In this document: one piece after another, positions 20,193 to 28,953 of the stretch
Layout of the letters: each line of letters begins with the position of its first letter
Numbering within the stretch: the stretch's first letter is position 1
From: Flavobacterium alvei
GTDB taxonomy: Bacteria; Bacteroidota; Bacteroidia; Flavobacteriales; Flavobacteriaceae
Assembly (NCBI RefSeq): GCF_002920895.1
Contig: NZ_PQVG01000005.1
Coordinates: 264,472-328,471 of the forward strand
Direction: 5' to 3'
DNA: 64,000 nucleotides
Notes under the pieces: generated by a model
What the model saw: the letters and a program-made list of their open reading frames with translations, nothing else
Databases searched by the model: none
What the model was told of the DNA's origin: nothing
Made by a program: the position numbers and the translations under genes

Positions 20193-20474
20193 ATGAAATT
20201 AATTGCGAGACTATTATTGATCTTATTTGTAGCCTTTCTAATTACTCCAACTGTAGTTTGTGTAATTAAGAAAGATGCTGATATTTCTACATTTTATAGC
20301 TTTTCTGAAGAAGAAAAAGCGCAAAAAGAAATTAAAGCAATTATCAACCTTGATTTAAATTGTACTACTGTAGATGTATCTCCGTTTAATTGTAAAATAA
20401 TACTTTCAGAGAATACCTCCAAGCACGATACTATCTCCTCTAAGATATTTATCCCCCCACCCGACAAAGCTTAA
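20193..20474 (+). CDS. Small membrane-anchored protein of unknown function
   Basis: 93 residues from the ATG at 20193; the upstream in-frame TTG lies inside the promoter. One N-terminal hydrophobic segment (residues 5-24) is followed by a polar domain with two Cys (CTTVDVSPFNC) and a Pro-rich end (IFIPPPDKA). Small proteins with such tails occur near transporter genes in flavobacteria (recollection). It is first in the run leading to the SulP transporter, 89 bases downstream. Confidence 0.6.
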   Translation: MKLIARLLLILFVAFLITPTVVCVIKKDADISTFYSFSEEEKAQKEIKAIINLDLNCTTVDVSPFNCKIILSENTSKHDTISSKIFIPPPDKA

Positions 20475-20563
20475 TTTTTCGTTGATTTTAATGAATTAAA
20501 ATCAGTTGCTATACTCATTATTGAGATGGCAAATCTTTCACGTTTAATTTTAAGTAAGGTATT

Positions 20564-22159
20564 ATGTCAAAAAAAATAAATCTTTTTGCAAACCTTAAAT
20601 CTGATTTTGCCTCAGGTTTAGTGGTTTTTTTAGTAGCACTCCCATTATGTCTGGGAATAGCAATGGCCTCGGGAGCGCCTTTATTTTCAGGTATTATTTC
20701 TGGTGTTATTGGAGGAATAGTTGTGGGCTATTTGAGCACCTCTCACATTAGCGTTTCTGGTCCAGCGGCTGGTTTAACAGCAATTGTATTGACCGCAATT
20801 ACTGATTTAGGAGCCTTCGATATATTTTTGACAGCCGTATTTATAGCCGGTTTAATTCAATTAGCACTCGGTTTTTTAAAAGCTGGTAGCCTATCAAATT
20901 ATATTCCAACAAATGTTATTGAAGGAATGTTGGCAGGTATTGGAATCATAATTATTCTAAAGCAACTACCCCATGCTTTTGGTTACGACAGTGATTTTGA
21001 AGGAGATTTAGCCTTTTCTCAAACAGACGGTAGCAACACTTTGACCTCTCTATTAGGCATTGTCGATTATGTCCAATTAGGATCTATTGTCATAACTGCC
21101 ATTTCCCTAATCATTTTAATAGCTTGGGACAAAGTTCCTTTTCTTCAAAAATTAAAATTAATTCCCGCAGCACTTATAGCTGTCACAATAGGAGTTGTAC
21201 TGAATGAAGTTTTTATAGCAACAGGCAGTTCGCTAGCCATTGCAAAAGAACATTTAGTTTCGTTACCCATCCCAACATCAATAGAAGAGTTCAAACAAAT
21301 TATTGTAACACCCAATTTTTCTGGAATCACAAATCCTAAAGTTTGGGTTGTAGGTTTAACTATTGCAATAGTAGCCTCAATTGAAACTTTATTATGCATC
21401 GAAGCAGCTGATAGAATGGACATTCACAAACGCTATACCGATACTAATGTAGAATTGAAAGCTCAAGGTATTGGAAACATCGTTAGCTCCCTTTTAGGTG
21501 GTCTGCCAATGACATCGGTAGTGGTTCGCTCTTCGGCAAATGCCAATGCTGGAGCCCAATCTAAAATGTCTTCCATCATTCATGGTTCTCTTTTGCTGTT
21601 AAGTGTCTTGACAATTCCTGCACTTTTGAACAAAATTCCGTTAGCAACATTGGCTGCTATCTTATTACTAGTAGGATACAAATTGGCAAAACCAGCAACA
21701 TTCAAACATTTTTGGAAAAACGGAAAATACCAATTTGCACCCTTTATCGCTACCTTATTAGCTGTTGTATTTTTAGATTTATTAAAAGGAGTCGCTCTAG
21801 GATTACTCATTAGTGTTTTTGCCATTTTGAGAGGAAACATGAAAAGAGCCTACATTTTCAGAAAAGAAGAATATCACGACGGAGATGTAATTCATATCGA
21901 TTTAGCCCAAGAAGTTTCGTTCTTAAACAAAGCTGCAATCAAAACAACTCTAAGTAAAATTCCCGAAAACTCTAAGGTAGTAATTAATGCTCAAGATACT
22001 GTTTATATAGCTCACGATGTATTGGATTTAATTAAAGAATTCAAAAAAATTAGAGCAAAAGAAGAAAATATTAAAGTAAAATTAACTGGATTTAAAAAAG
22101 AATATGAATTAGAGAATACAGGCGAAGAGGAAAAGCACGTATTTGTAACGCAATCTTAA
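20564..22159 (+). CDS. SulP/SLC26-family inorganic anion transporter
   Basis: A 531-residue inner-membrane transporter with about 12-14 hydrophobic segments and the SulP signature region near the start (DFASGLVVFLVALPLCLGIAMASGAP). It includes the conserved SVSGPAAGLTA and GLPMTSVVVRSSANANAG segments. A short cytoplasmic STAS-like domain begins at about 440 (VIHIDLAQEVSFLNKAAI). The family carries sulfate, bicarbonate or chloride. Pairing with a beta-carbonic anhydrase 23 bases downstream points to bicarbonate (inference from context). Confidence 0.9.
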   Translation: MSKKINLFANLKSDFASGLVVFLVALPLCLGIAMASGAPLFSGIISGVIGGIVVGYLSTSHISVSGPAAGLTAIVLTAITDLGAFDIFLTAVFIAGLIQLALGFLKAGSLSNYIPTNVIEGMLAGIGIIIILKQLPHAFGYDSDFEGDLAFSQTDGSNTLTSLLGIVDYVQLGSIVITAISLIILIAWDKVPFLQKLKLIPAALIAVTIGVVLNEVFIATGSSLAIAKEHLVSLPIPTSIEEFKQIIVTPNFSGITNPKVWVVGLTIAIVASIETLLCIEAADRMDIHKRYTDTNVELKAQGIGNIVSSLLGGLPMTSVVVRSSANANAGAQSKMSSIIHGSLLLLSVLTIPALLNKIPLATLAAILLLVGYKLAKPATFKHFWKNGKYQFAPFIATLLAVVFLDLLKGVALGLLISVFAILRGNMKRAYIFRKEEYHDGDVIHIDLAQEVSFLNKAAIKTTLSKIPENSKVVINAQDTVYIAHDVLDLIKEFKKIRAKEENIKVKLTGFKKEYELENTGEEEKHVFVTQS

Positions 22160-22182
22160 AACATTAATTTAACTCTCGACAA

Positions 22183-22866
22183 ATGAAAACACATACAAAA
22201 GAATCACAAGACCAAATAACACCAAGAAGAGCTTTAGAAATTTTACAAGAAGGTAATGATAGATTTATCAAGAACTTAAAAGCTCATAGAGATTTATTAG
22301 AACAAGCCAATGAAACCCGTGATGGTCAATGGCCATTTGCTACCATACTAAGTTGCATTGATAGTCGAACCTCAGCAGAATTAATTTTTGACCAAGGATT
22401 AGGCGACATTTTCTCAGTAAGAATAGCTGGAAATGTTATCAATACTGATATTTTAGGAAGTATGGAATTTGCCTGCAAACTAGCTGGTTCTAAACTAATT
22501 GTAGTGTTAGGCCACAGCAAATGCGGAGCCGTAAAAGGCGCTTGCGACCACGTAGAAATGGGGAATCTCACTGAATTATTATCAAAAATTCAACCTGCAG
22601 TTTATGAAGAAAAGATAACTACATCTGACCGAAATTCAAATAATAGTCTTTTTGTTCAAAATGTAGCTACAATCAATGTAAAACGTTCTGTAAAAAGTAT
22701 TATTGAACGCAGTTTTATTTTAGAACAAATGGTTGAAAATGGAGAAATTGGTGTTGTAGGTGCTTGGCACGATATCGAAACTGGAAAAGTATCTTTTTAT
22801 GACGACGTGATGTACATCAAAGATGATAAAAATCCGAAATTTACCGTAGCTGATTTGAGGCATTAA
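22183..22866 (+). CDS. Beta-class carbonic anhydrase
   Basis: 227 residues. It interconverts CO2 and bicarbonate. Zn ligands and the catalytic dyad are visible: Cys58-x-Asp60-x-Arg62 in SCIDSRTS, and His111-x-x-Cys114 in GHSKCGAV. The length is typical of the class. There is no signal peptide, so it is cytoplasmic. It is cotranscribed with the SulP transporter, a known pairing that links bicarbonate import to CO2/HCO3- exchange. Confidence 0.93.
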   Translation: MKTHTKESQDQITPRRALEILQEGNDRFIKNLKAHRDLLEQANETRDGQWPFATILSCIDSRTSAELIFDQGLGDIFSVRIAGNVINTDILGSMEFACKLAGSKLIVVLGHSKCGAVKGACDHVEMGNLTELLSKIQPAVYEEKITTSDRNSNNSLFVQNVATINVKRSVKSIIERSFILEQMVENGEIGVVGAWHDIETGKVSFYDDVMYIKDDKNPKFTVADLRH

Positions 22867-22923
22867 CAACTCTTACTGATTCTAATATTGAACAATATTA
22901 GATCCTAAAATTTGCATATCAAA

Positions 22924-22953
22924 AAAATGGTTGTCTCAAAAGGCAACCATTTT
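22924..22953. terminator. Shared terminator between carbonic anhydrase and histidine kinase genes
   Basis: 12-bp stem with one G-T pair (22924-22935 with 22942-22953), A/T runs on both sides, between convergent genes. Confidence 0.75.
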
Positions 22954-23007
22954 ATATTTACACTGTTTTTATATTTTCAATCAGCATTAAAACAAAACTC
23001 ACAACTA

Positions 23008-25116
23008 TCAACTATTGTGAAAAACAGAATCGATTAATTCATATATTTTTTCTTTATCCAAAGGCTTTGAAATATAGGCTTTGAATCCATGTTTCATAAT
23101 TTTATCAAAATCTTCAACCGAAGCATAGGCGGTTTGTGCAATAACTGGGAGTTTTGGATTAAAAGAATTTATAATTTTAAAAGCCTCAAAACCGTTCAAT
23201 ACTGGCATTTTTATATCCATAAAAACCAAGTGAATATCAGGATTCTCTCGACACATATCTACAGCTTCATGGCCGTTTGCGGCTCGAATAACTTTATATT
23301 TTTTTAATTGCAATATTTTCTTCATCAACAAGAAGTTGATGTTGTCATCTTCGGCAACCAGAATAGTTTCATAATTTGATTTATTAACCTTTTTTAGGCT
23401 AGTATTTTGATTCAGAATCGGACTTGTTTCATCATAAACTAATGGTATTGTAAATGTAAAAACAGAGCCTTGTTTGATTTGTGAACTAACACTAATTTTT
23501 CCTCCAAGCATTTCAACATAAGCTTTTGAAATGGCCAAACCTAGACCTAAACCACTTAATTGAGCCGAAAATTCATCTTCAATTCTTCTAAACCTGTCAA
23601 ATATTACTTTCAAGTTTTCTTCGTCTATTCCTAATCCTGTATCTTTAACTGCAAATACAATAGTCTTCTCCTTTTCATTTATTTGATAGCTAAAAATAAT
23701 TTGTCCTTTTTCGGTATATTTTATTGCATTTGAAATCAAATTGACAATAACCTCTTTGAGTTTTATGACATCGGTTAAAATATTACCGGGGGGGATAGGA
23801 GACTCATTTTTAACAAAATACAATTCCAAATCTTTATCCACAGGAATAGTAACTTTTAATGTTTCGTATAATTCGGCTATACAAGCATCCAAATCAACAC
23901 TACTAATGTTTGGCACAATTTGTTTGGAATCAATCTTAGACATCTCGATAAGGTCTTCAATAATTGACACCAAATTAATTCCACAATTTTTTATAATTTT
24001 CAAATATTCACTCTTAGAATCTTCACTCAAATTGGGTTCGTTCAACAAATCGCTGAATCCTACTATAGCATTCATTGGGGTTCGAATTTCATGAGATAAA
24101 TTGGCCAAAAAAGAAGATTTAAGTTTGTCACTTTCTTCAGCTTTTTCTTTTGAGAGCTCTAACTGTTTTCGTTGATTACTGTTTTCTTCAAATAAATTGC
24201 CAATATATCCAAACTCGCCTGGCTCTTTTTGCAAATCTTTAATTGCCATTTCATTACCTGTTTCTAGAACATCTGTTATGGTTTTCAACGGTTTATAAAT
24301 CCATTTTCTAGAAAAATACAAATAAATAAAAACGTTAATCAAAGAAACCAAAATCAAAATAATAAGAATTTCTTTTGTGTTCTGATAATGCAAATTAAAA
24401 GGTCTTTTAAAAACTATATTTGCAATCGCTGTATTCTTATAATCTAATAGTTTAACATCCGATTCAAGAACATCCTTCTGAATGTTGGTAGTGTTATTTA
24501 GGGCAACTAATCTCACATTCGAACTACTAATGTTGTCCAAATTTTTACAAAAATTCTGGTCTAAAAGTCTTACCATAAAAAAATAGCCTGAAGGCTTTGA
24601 CTTGTTTTTTTTGGGATCATCTGAAGGATGTATTGTAGCTCCAAAAACTTCAACCACACCCTCAGGTATTTTTATATAAAAACGAGTCATTTTTGACTTA
24701 TACAAACGAGTCAAAACCTCTTTAGGAATGAAATCAATCGTTTTAATTTTAGCATTAGACGTTTTAGTAATGAACTGATTATCTATTCCATACACCCCAA
24801 GATAGTCTGCTTCATAGGATTCAAATTGGCTTGCTATAAAAACATCGTACCATTTCTTGTCTTTTGTTTTAGTAAACTTTACTAATTCATCCCAAAATGT
24901 TATATCAACAAGTGTTGATACAAGAGTTTTTGAATTGAGCTGAATAATTGAGGAAACTTCGTTAGCATACTGCTCTTGAGTGGATTTATAAACATGATGT
25001 TCTTGTTTATTGGTATAAATATAGAGCGCAACATATAATAAAAAAAACAAAACACTAGTGCTTATAATCAATAAAAGTAGCTTGAAGTAGGTATTGAGGT
25101 CTCGAAACTTTTTCAT
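23008..25116 (-). CDS. Hybrid sensor histidine kinase/response regulator with CHASE4-like sensor
   Basis: 702 residues. TM1 is at about 12-31. The periplasmic sensor (about 32-250) resembles CHASE4 (VDITFWDELVKFTKT). TM2 is at about 250-270. HisKA has phosphoacceptor His342 in NLSHEIRTPMN. HATPase_c spans about 440-560 with the N-box NLISNAIKYT and G-box DTGLGIDEENL. A receiver domain (about 580-700) has Asp634 in FMDIKMPVLNG. No partner regulator or HPt is adjacent; an unlinked HPt protein is encoded at 45038-45382. Confidence 0.92.
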   Translation of the reverse strand: MKKFRDLNTYFKLLLLIISTSVLFFLLYVALYIYTNKQEHHVYKSTQEQYANEVSSIIQLNSKTLVSTLVDITFWDELVKFTKTKDKKWYDVFIASQFESYEADYLGVYGIDNQFITKTSNAKIKTIDFIPKEVLTRLYKSKMTRFYIKIPEGVVEVFGATIHPSDDPKKNKSKPSGYFFMVRLLDQNFCKNLDNISSSNVRLVALNNTTNIQKDVLESDVKLLDYKNTAIANIVFKRPFNLHYQNTKEILIILILVSLINVFIYLYFSRKWIYKPLKTITDVLETGNEMAIKDLQKEPGEFGYIGNLFEENSNQRKQLELSKEKAEESDKLKSSFLANLSHEIRTPMNAIVGFSDLLNEPNLSEDSKSEYLKIIKNCGINLVSIIEDLIEMSKIDSKQIVPNISSVDLDACIAELYETLKVTIPVDKDLELYFVKNESPIPPGNILTDVIKLKEVIVNLISNAIKYTEKGQIIFSYQINEKEKTIVFAVKDTGLGIDEENLKVIFDRFRRIEDEFSAQLSGLGLGLAISKAYVEMLGGKISVSSQIKQGSVFTFTIPLVYDETSPILNQNTSLKKVNKSNYETILVAEDDNINFLLMKKILQLKKYKVIRAANGHEAVDMCRENPDIHLVFMDIKMPVLNGFEAFKIINSFNPKLPVIAQTAYASVEDFDKIMKHGFKAYISKPLDKEKIYELIDSVFHNS

Positions 25117-25282
25117 AGAATTGAATAAAATTCACAAAAAATAAAATTATTTATAAAGATAACTTAATTTAGTAATTTGAGTGCCAAAATAATAAAAAAA
25201 ACACCCTATTAAATTAGAATTCAACACATAAACCCCTCCTATTTGACTGAATATTTTTACCTTTACCAACTAATCTAGTGAA

Positions 25283-25951
25283 ATGAAGATTGGACTAACC
25301 TTTTCTGAATCTAATTATGCTAATTATCCGAAATGGATAAAAGAAACCGATGCTACTATTGAAATTATTGAACTTTCGTATGAAGTAAATAATTGGCAAG
25401 ATGTTGCTCTTTGTGATGCCATTATTTTTACAGGCGGAATTGACATGGATCCCATTGAGAAAATAGCATATGCCAATGCTCCAAAAGAATTTAATTTAGC
25501 CCGTGATCGTTTTGAAATGGCTGTTTTGGCAAAAGCTTTAGACAAAAAAAAGCCTATTCTTGGCATTTGTCGAGGTTTGCAATTAATCAACGTTTATTGG
25601 GGTGGCAGTTTGCATTTAGATAACGGCGATGCCAAAAATAAAATTCATAGAAGAGAATCTGAGGATAAAATTCATCGTATTCAAGTAGAAAAAGACTCCT
25701 TATTTTATTCGATTGTACAACAAGAATTTGGTAATGTCAATAGTGCGCATCACCAATCTATCGATGTATTAGGTTCCGGTTTAAAAGCTGTTGCTCATTC
25801 TAAAGATAGAGTTATCGAAGTTATTGAATCAACAAATCCAGACGAACAATTTCTATTGGCTGTGCAATGGCATCCCGAAAGAATGGCCGATTTAGAAAGT
25901 CCTTTTAGCAAAAATATACTAAGAGCTTTGCTAGAAAAAATAGGTTACTAA
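25283..25951 (+). CDS. Class I glutamine amidotransferase-like hydrolase (peptidase C26 family)
   Basis: 222 residues. The catalytic triad is visible: nucleophile Cys96 in GICRGLQLIN, His197 and Glu199 in VQWHPERM. The family includes gamma-glutamyl-GABA hydrolase PuuD. GGIDMDP near residue 51 is the typical substrate-loop motif. It is shorter than PuuD (about 254), so the substrate is uncertain. It is convergent with the YesU-like gene with a 13-base gap. Confidence 0.85.
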   Translation: MKIGLTFSESNYANYPKWIKETDATIEIIELSYEVNNWQDVALCDAIIFTGGIDMDPIEKIAYANAPKEFNLARDRFEMAVLAKALDKKKPILGICRGLQLINVYWGGSLHLDNGDAKNKIHRRESEDKIHRIQVEKDSLFYSIVQQEFGNVNSAHHQSIDVLGSGLKAVAHSKDRVIEVIESTNPDEQFLLAVQWHPERMADLESPFSKNILRALLEKIGY

Positions 25952-25964
25952 TTTGAATTAAATT

Positions 25965-26636
25965 TTACTCTATTTCAAAAACCTTAAAATTATCAAATTG
26001 CTGATGACTTTTTGAAGTCCTAAATCCAAAAAAACCTTTCTGATAAGGCTTCTCATCTTGAAAATCCCAATATAATTTATTGTCTAAGAAATATTGAATG
26101 CGACCTTTATTGACAATTATTTTAACCGAATAGGTTTTGTTTCCTTCCAGAAGATGATCCTTGTCGCTATACTCTTTTAAAATAGGTTTATCATCAACTC
26201 CATTGTATTTACGGAATCGGGTAAAGGTGTTGTAATGCCCACCAACACCAGCATAATACAAATTCAAATCATCATAAGACGCAAATTTTCCGTCTCTTTC
26301 TATCTCAGGATTCAACGGATCAGTTGCCATCCAAAAAGCATTCATATCCGAAACTCGGTCGAAAGCTCCGCCTTCATCTATCAGTTTCACATCATAAGTT
26401 ATCATTATATTTCCTGATAATTGGGTTTCAAACCAAATGGTCGCGCCAATAGAAGTTGAAACATCCAACTTTCCATCAATTATTTTTAGACTCGACGTTT
26501 CTGGTTTTTCGAATTCAATGTTCCAATTGGACCAATCTTTATCGAAATTGTCAGAATAAATTAGTTTCGATTTGGATTGCGAAAAAAGGACTGACGAAAA
26601 AACTAAAAAAACAAATAACAAATTTTTCTTTTTCAT
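25965..26636 (-). CDS. Secreted YesU/DUF1961- or DUF6250-like protein
   Basis: 223 residues with a signal peptide ending LFSQ. The beta-rich body (YSDNFDKDWSNWNIE, then NAFWMATDPLNPEIERDGKF, then KGFFGFRTSKSHQQFDNFKVFEI) matches the concanavalin-like fold of YesU-type proteins tied to plant polysaccharide (rhamnogalacturonan) use (recalled, not searched). No other polysaccharide-utilisation genes are nearby. It begins 11 bases downstream of the radical SAM gene's stop on the same strand. Confidence 0.65.
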   Translation of the reverse strand: MKKKNLLFVFLVFSSVLFSQSKSKLIYSDNFDKDWSNWNIEFEKPETSSLKIIDGKLDVSTSIGATIWFETQLSGNIMITYDVKLIDEGGAFDRVSDMNAFWMATDPLNPEIERDGKFASYDDLNLYYAGVGGHYNTFTRFRKYNGVDDKPILKEYSDKDHLLEGNKTYSVKIIVNKGRIQYFLDNKLYWDFQDEKPYQKGFFGFRTSKSHQQFDNFKVFEIE

Positions 26637-26647
26637 ATACCCTATCT

Positions 26648-28840
26648 TTATAATACTAGTAATCCAAATTCTCTCAAAGTATTCACTGGTTTAGAATACC
26701 AAAACAATTCGAAATCTTCTAAACTGGTTTCGAAATCTGATTTTATTTCTTTAAAAGAAAAAGTTTTAGCATTGGAAACGGATATTTTTTCGAGCATTTG
26801 AACCAACCATTCTCCTTCAATTTTTCCAGTTTGAATGGTAAAACTTTCCTTTTTATCGTGAAAAGTAAGCGACATCATTTCCCAAATGTTCCCTTTTTTG
26901 GATTTTGTAAAATATTCTACTTGTGGCTTCCCTCCTAGCCAAACGATTTTGGCAGTTGGTTTTATATTAAAATCTTCGGCTTCTTCTAAAGCATTCGAAA
27001 TAAAATCGGGATGGATTTTTGTTTTCGGAATTTTAAAATCGAACCATTCTTGCAATTCATAGTCAAAGCAAATGCCGTGCATAAAATTGAAGAGCGATTT
27101 CTTTAGTCCAAAACTGAATTTTTCGTGATCGACACCTGTTTTGTCCAAGTAATTAAGATCGTTGTTGGCGAAAGTTCCAATGGCTTCCGTTTTCTTTACC
27201 ACACCATATTTCTCAGGATACATCCCAACAGGACTATGAGCCGTCATTGCAAATTGATGCCAAAATCCTGATTGCAAAATTCCCAATTCAAATAATTGAC
27301 GTACCATTTCCAAACTATCCACGGTTTCCTGAACGGTCTGTGTGGGATAACCATACATCAAATAAGCGTGTACCATAATTCCGGCTTCGGTAAAATTTCG
27401 GGTAACTTTTGCCACTTGTTCTACCGTCACACCTTTGTCAATCAATTTTAATAATCGGTCTGAAGCTACTTCGAGTCCTCCAGAAACAGCGATACATCCT
27501 GAAGCTTTCAATAGCAAACATAAATCTCTGGTAAAACTTTTTTCGAAACGAATGTTTGTCCACCAAGTTACCGACAATTTCCTGCGAAGAATTTCAAGTG
27601 CCAAAGCCCGCATCAAGGCAGGTGGTGCTGCTTCATCTACAAAATGAAAACCATTTTGCCCCGTTTGCGCAATCATTTCCTCCATTCGATTGCACAATAA
27701 ATTGGCGGCGATGGGTTCGTACACTTTGATATAATCCAATGAAATATCACAAAACGTACATTTTCCCCAATAGCATCCGTGCGCCATCGTGAGTTTGTTC
27801 CATCGTCCGTCGCTCCACATTCGGTGCATTGGGTTCACGATTTCAATAACCGAAATGTATTTATCTAACAACAAATCAGAGTAATCGGGCGTTCCGACTT
27901 CCGATTGTTTGTAATCGCTTCGGGTGGAATTGTTTTTATAAACTACTTTTCCATTTTCGAGAAGGAAAGTTCTCTTGAATTGTCCTTCAAAAGATTCGGG
28001 TTTACCAACTGCTTCCATTAATAATTCTACCGGTAATTCACCATCGTCCAAAGTGATGTAATCGAAAAACTCAAAAACTCGGGCATCAGAAAGCGAACGA
28101 AGTTCCGTATTTGGAAAACCACCTCCCATCGAAATTTTGATGTTCGGATAATGCTTTTTCACCCATTGTGCGGAACGAAAAGCGGAATATAAATTCCCAG
28201 GAAAAGGAACAGAAATCAAGAATAATTCGGGTTGAATGCCTTCGATTCGTTCTTTCAAAAGCGAAAATAAAACTTCGTCTATATAAGTAGGTTCTTCCTG
28301 TAAAGCAGCATATAATTCGTCGAAAGAATTGGCAGATCGTCCCAAACGTTCCGCATAACGACTGAAACCAAAATTGGCATCGACACATTCCACGATGAAA
28401 TCGGAAATATCTTCGAGGTATAAAGTCGCCAAATGTTTGGCTTTGTCCTGCGTTCCCATCGTTCCAAAAGCCCAATCCAATTCTTCTAATTGTGCAAAAC
28501 GCGAAGCTTCTGGCAAATAATCTTCCTGACAAATTTGCAATGCCAAAGTTGGATTTTTTCCTTGCAAAAAAGCAATGACTGAATCGATGGTTTTGATGTA
28601 TTCGTCTTGGAGAGCTATAATCCGTTTACAGTTGTCGGTTGTGGGTTGCTTGTTGTACGATTGAAACAAATCTTTCAATCCTTCTTTTGAAAACAATTTC
28701 AAAATCACTTCAATCCCCAAATCTGCCTGCGTTGCCGAAATGTTTTTGGTATTCAAAAACCCTTTTATATAAGCGGTTGCTGGATACGGTGTATTCAGTT
28801 GGGTAAAGGGTGGCGTGATAAGAAATACTTGGGTTTTCAA
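26648..28840 (-). CDS. B12-binding-domain radical SAM protein
   Basis: About 730 residues. The N-terminal cobalamin-binding-like Rossmann region begins VFLITPPFTQLNTPYP. The radical-SAM cluster motif CYWGKCTFC is mid-protein, followed by GGLEVASDRLLKLIDKGV and YLMYGYPTQT segments typical of this class. The substrate is unknown. The frame continues upstream to 28858, but a TACTTTTG -7 element covers those codons, so I place the start at the TTG at 28840 (KTQVFLITPPF). This is a non-ATG start chosen by context. Confidence 0.8.
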   Translation of the reverse strand: MKTQVFLITPPFTQLNTPYPATAYIKGFLNTKNISATQADLGIEVILKLFSKEGLKDLFQSYNKQPTTDNCKRIIALQDEYIKTIDSVIAFLQGKNPTLALQICQEDYLPEASRFAQLEELDWAFGTMGTQDKAKHLATLYLEDISDFIVECVDANFGFSRYAERLGRSANSFDELYAALQEEPTYIDEVLFSLLKERIEGIQPELFLISVPFPGNLYSAFRSAQWVKKHYPNIKISMGGGFPNTELRSLSDARVFEFFDYITLDDGELPVELLMEAVGKPESFEGQFKRTFLLENGKVVYKNNSTRSDYKQSEVGTPDYSDLLLDKYISVIEIVNPMHRMWSDGRWNKLTMAHGCYWGKCTFCDISLDYIKVYEPIAANLLCNRMEEMIAQTGQNGFHFVDEAAPPALMRALALEILRRKLSVTWWTNIRFEKSFTRDLCLLLKASGCIAVSGGLEVASDRLLKLIDKGVTVEQVAKVTRNFTEAGIMVHAYLMYGYPTQTVQETVDSLEMVRQLFELGILQSGFWHQFAMTAHSPVGMYPEKYGVVKKTEAIGTFANNDLNYLDKTGVDHEKFSFGLKKSLFNFMHGICFDYELQEWFDFKIPKTKIHPDFISNALEEAEDFNIKPTAKIVWLGGKPQVEYFTKSKKGNIWEMMSLTFHDKKESFTIQTGKIEGEWLVQMLEKISVSNAKTFSFKEIKSDFETSLEDFELFWYSKPVNTLREFGLLVL

Positions 28841-28855
28841 AAGAATTGTTTTGTG

Positions 28856-28863
28856 CAAAAGTA
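28856..28863 (-). promoter_or_regulatory. Candidate -7 element for the radical SAM gene
   Basis: TACTTTTG on the minus strand (28863-28856) matches TAnnTTTG. No TTG at normal spacing. It overlaps the first codon of the longest possible reading, which argues for a downstream start. Confidence 0.4.
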
Positions 28864-28953
28864 AGGTATTTTAGAAAAGAATGAGATTCATTATCGAAGG
28901 TTTTCCGTTTTTTGGAATAAAATTACTACTTTTAAAATCTCAAAATTTATAGA

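Noticed and set aside
28086..28532. 148-codon minus-strand ORF inside the radical SAM gene
   Set aside because: It is another frame of a gene with clear cobalamin and radical SAM motifs; its composition is Arg/Phe-rich as expected for a shadow.
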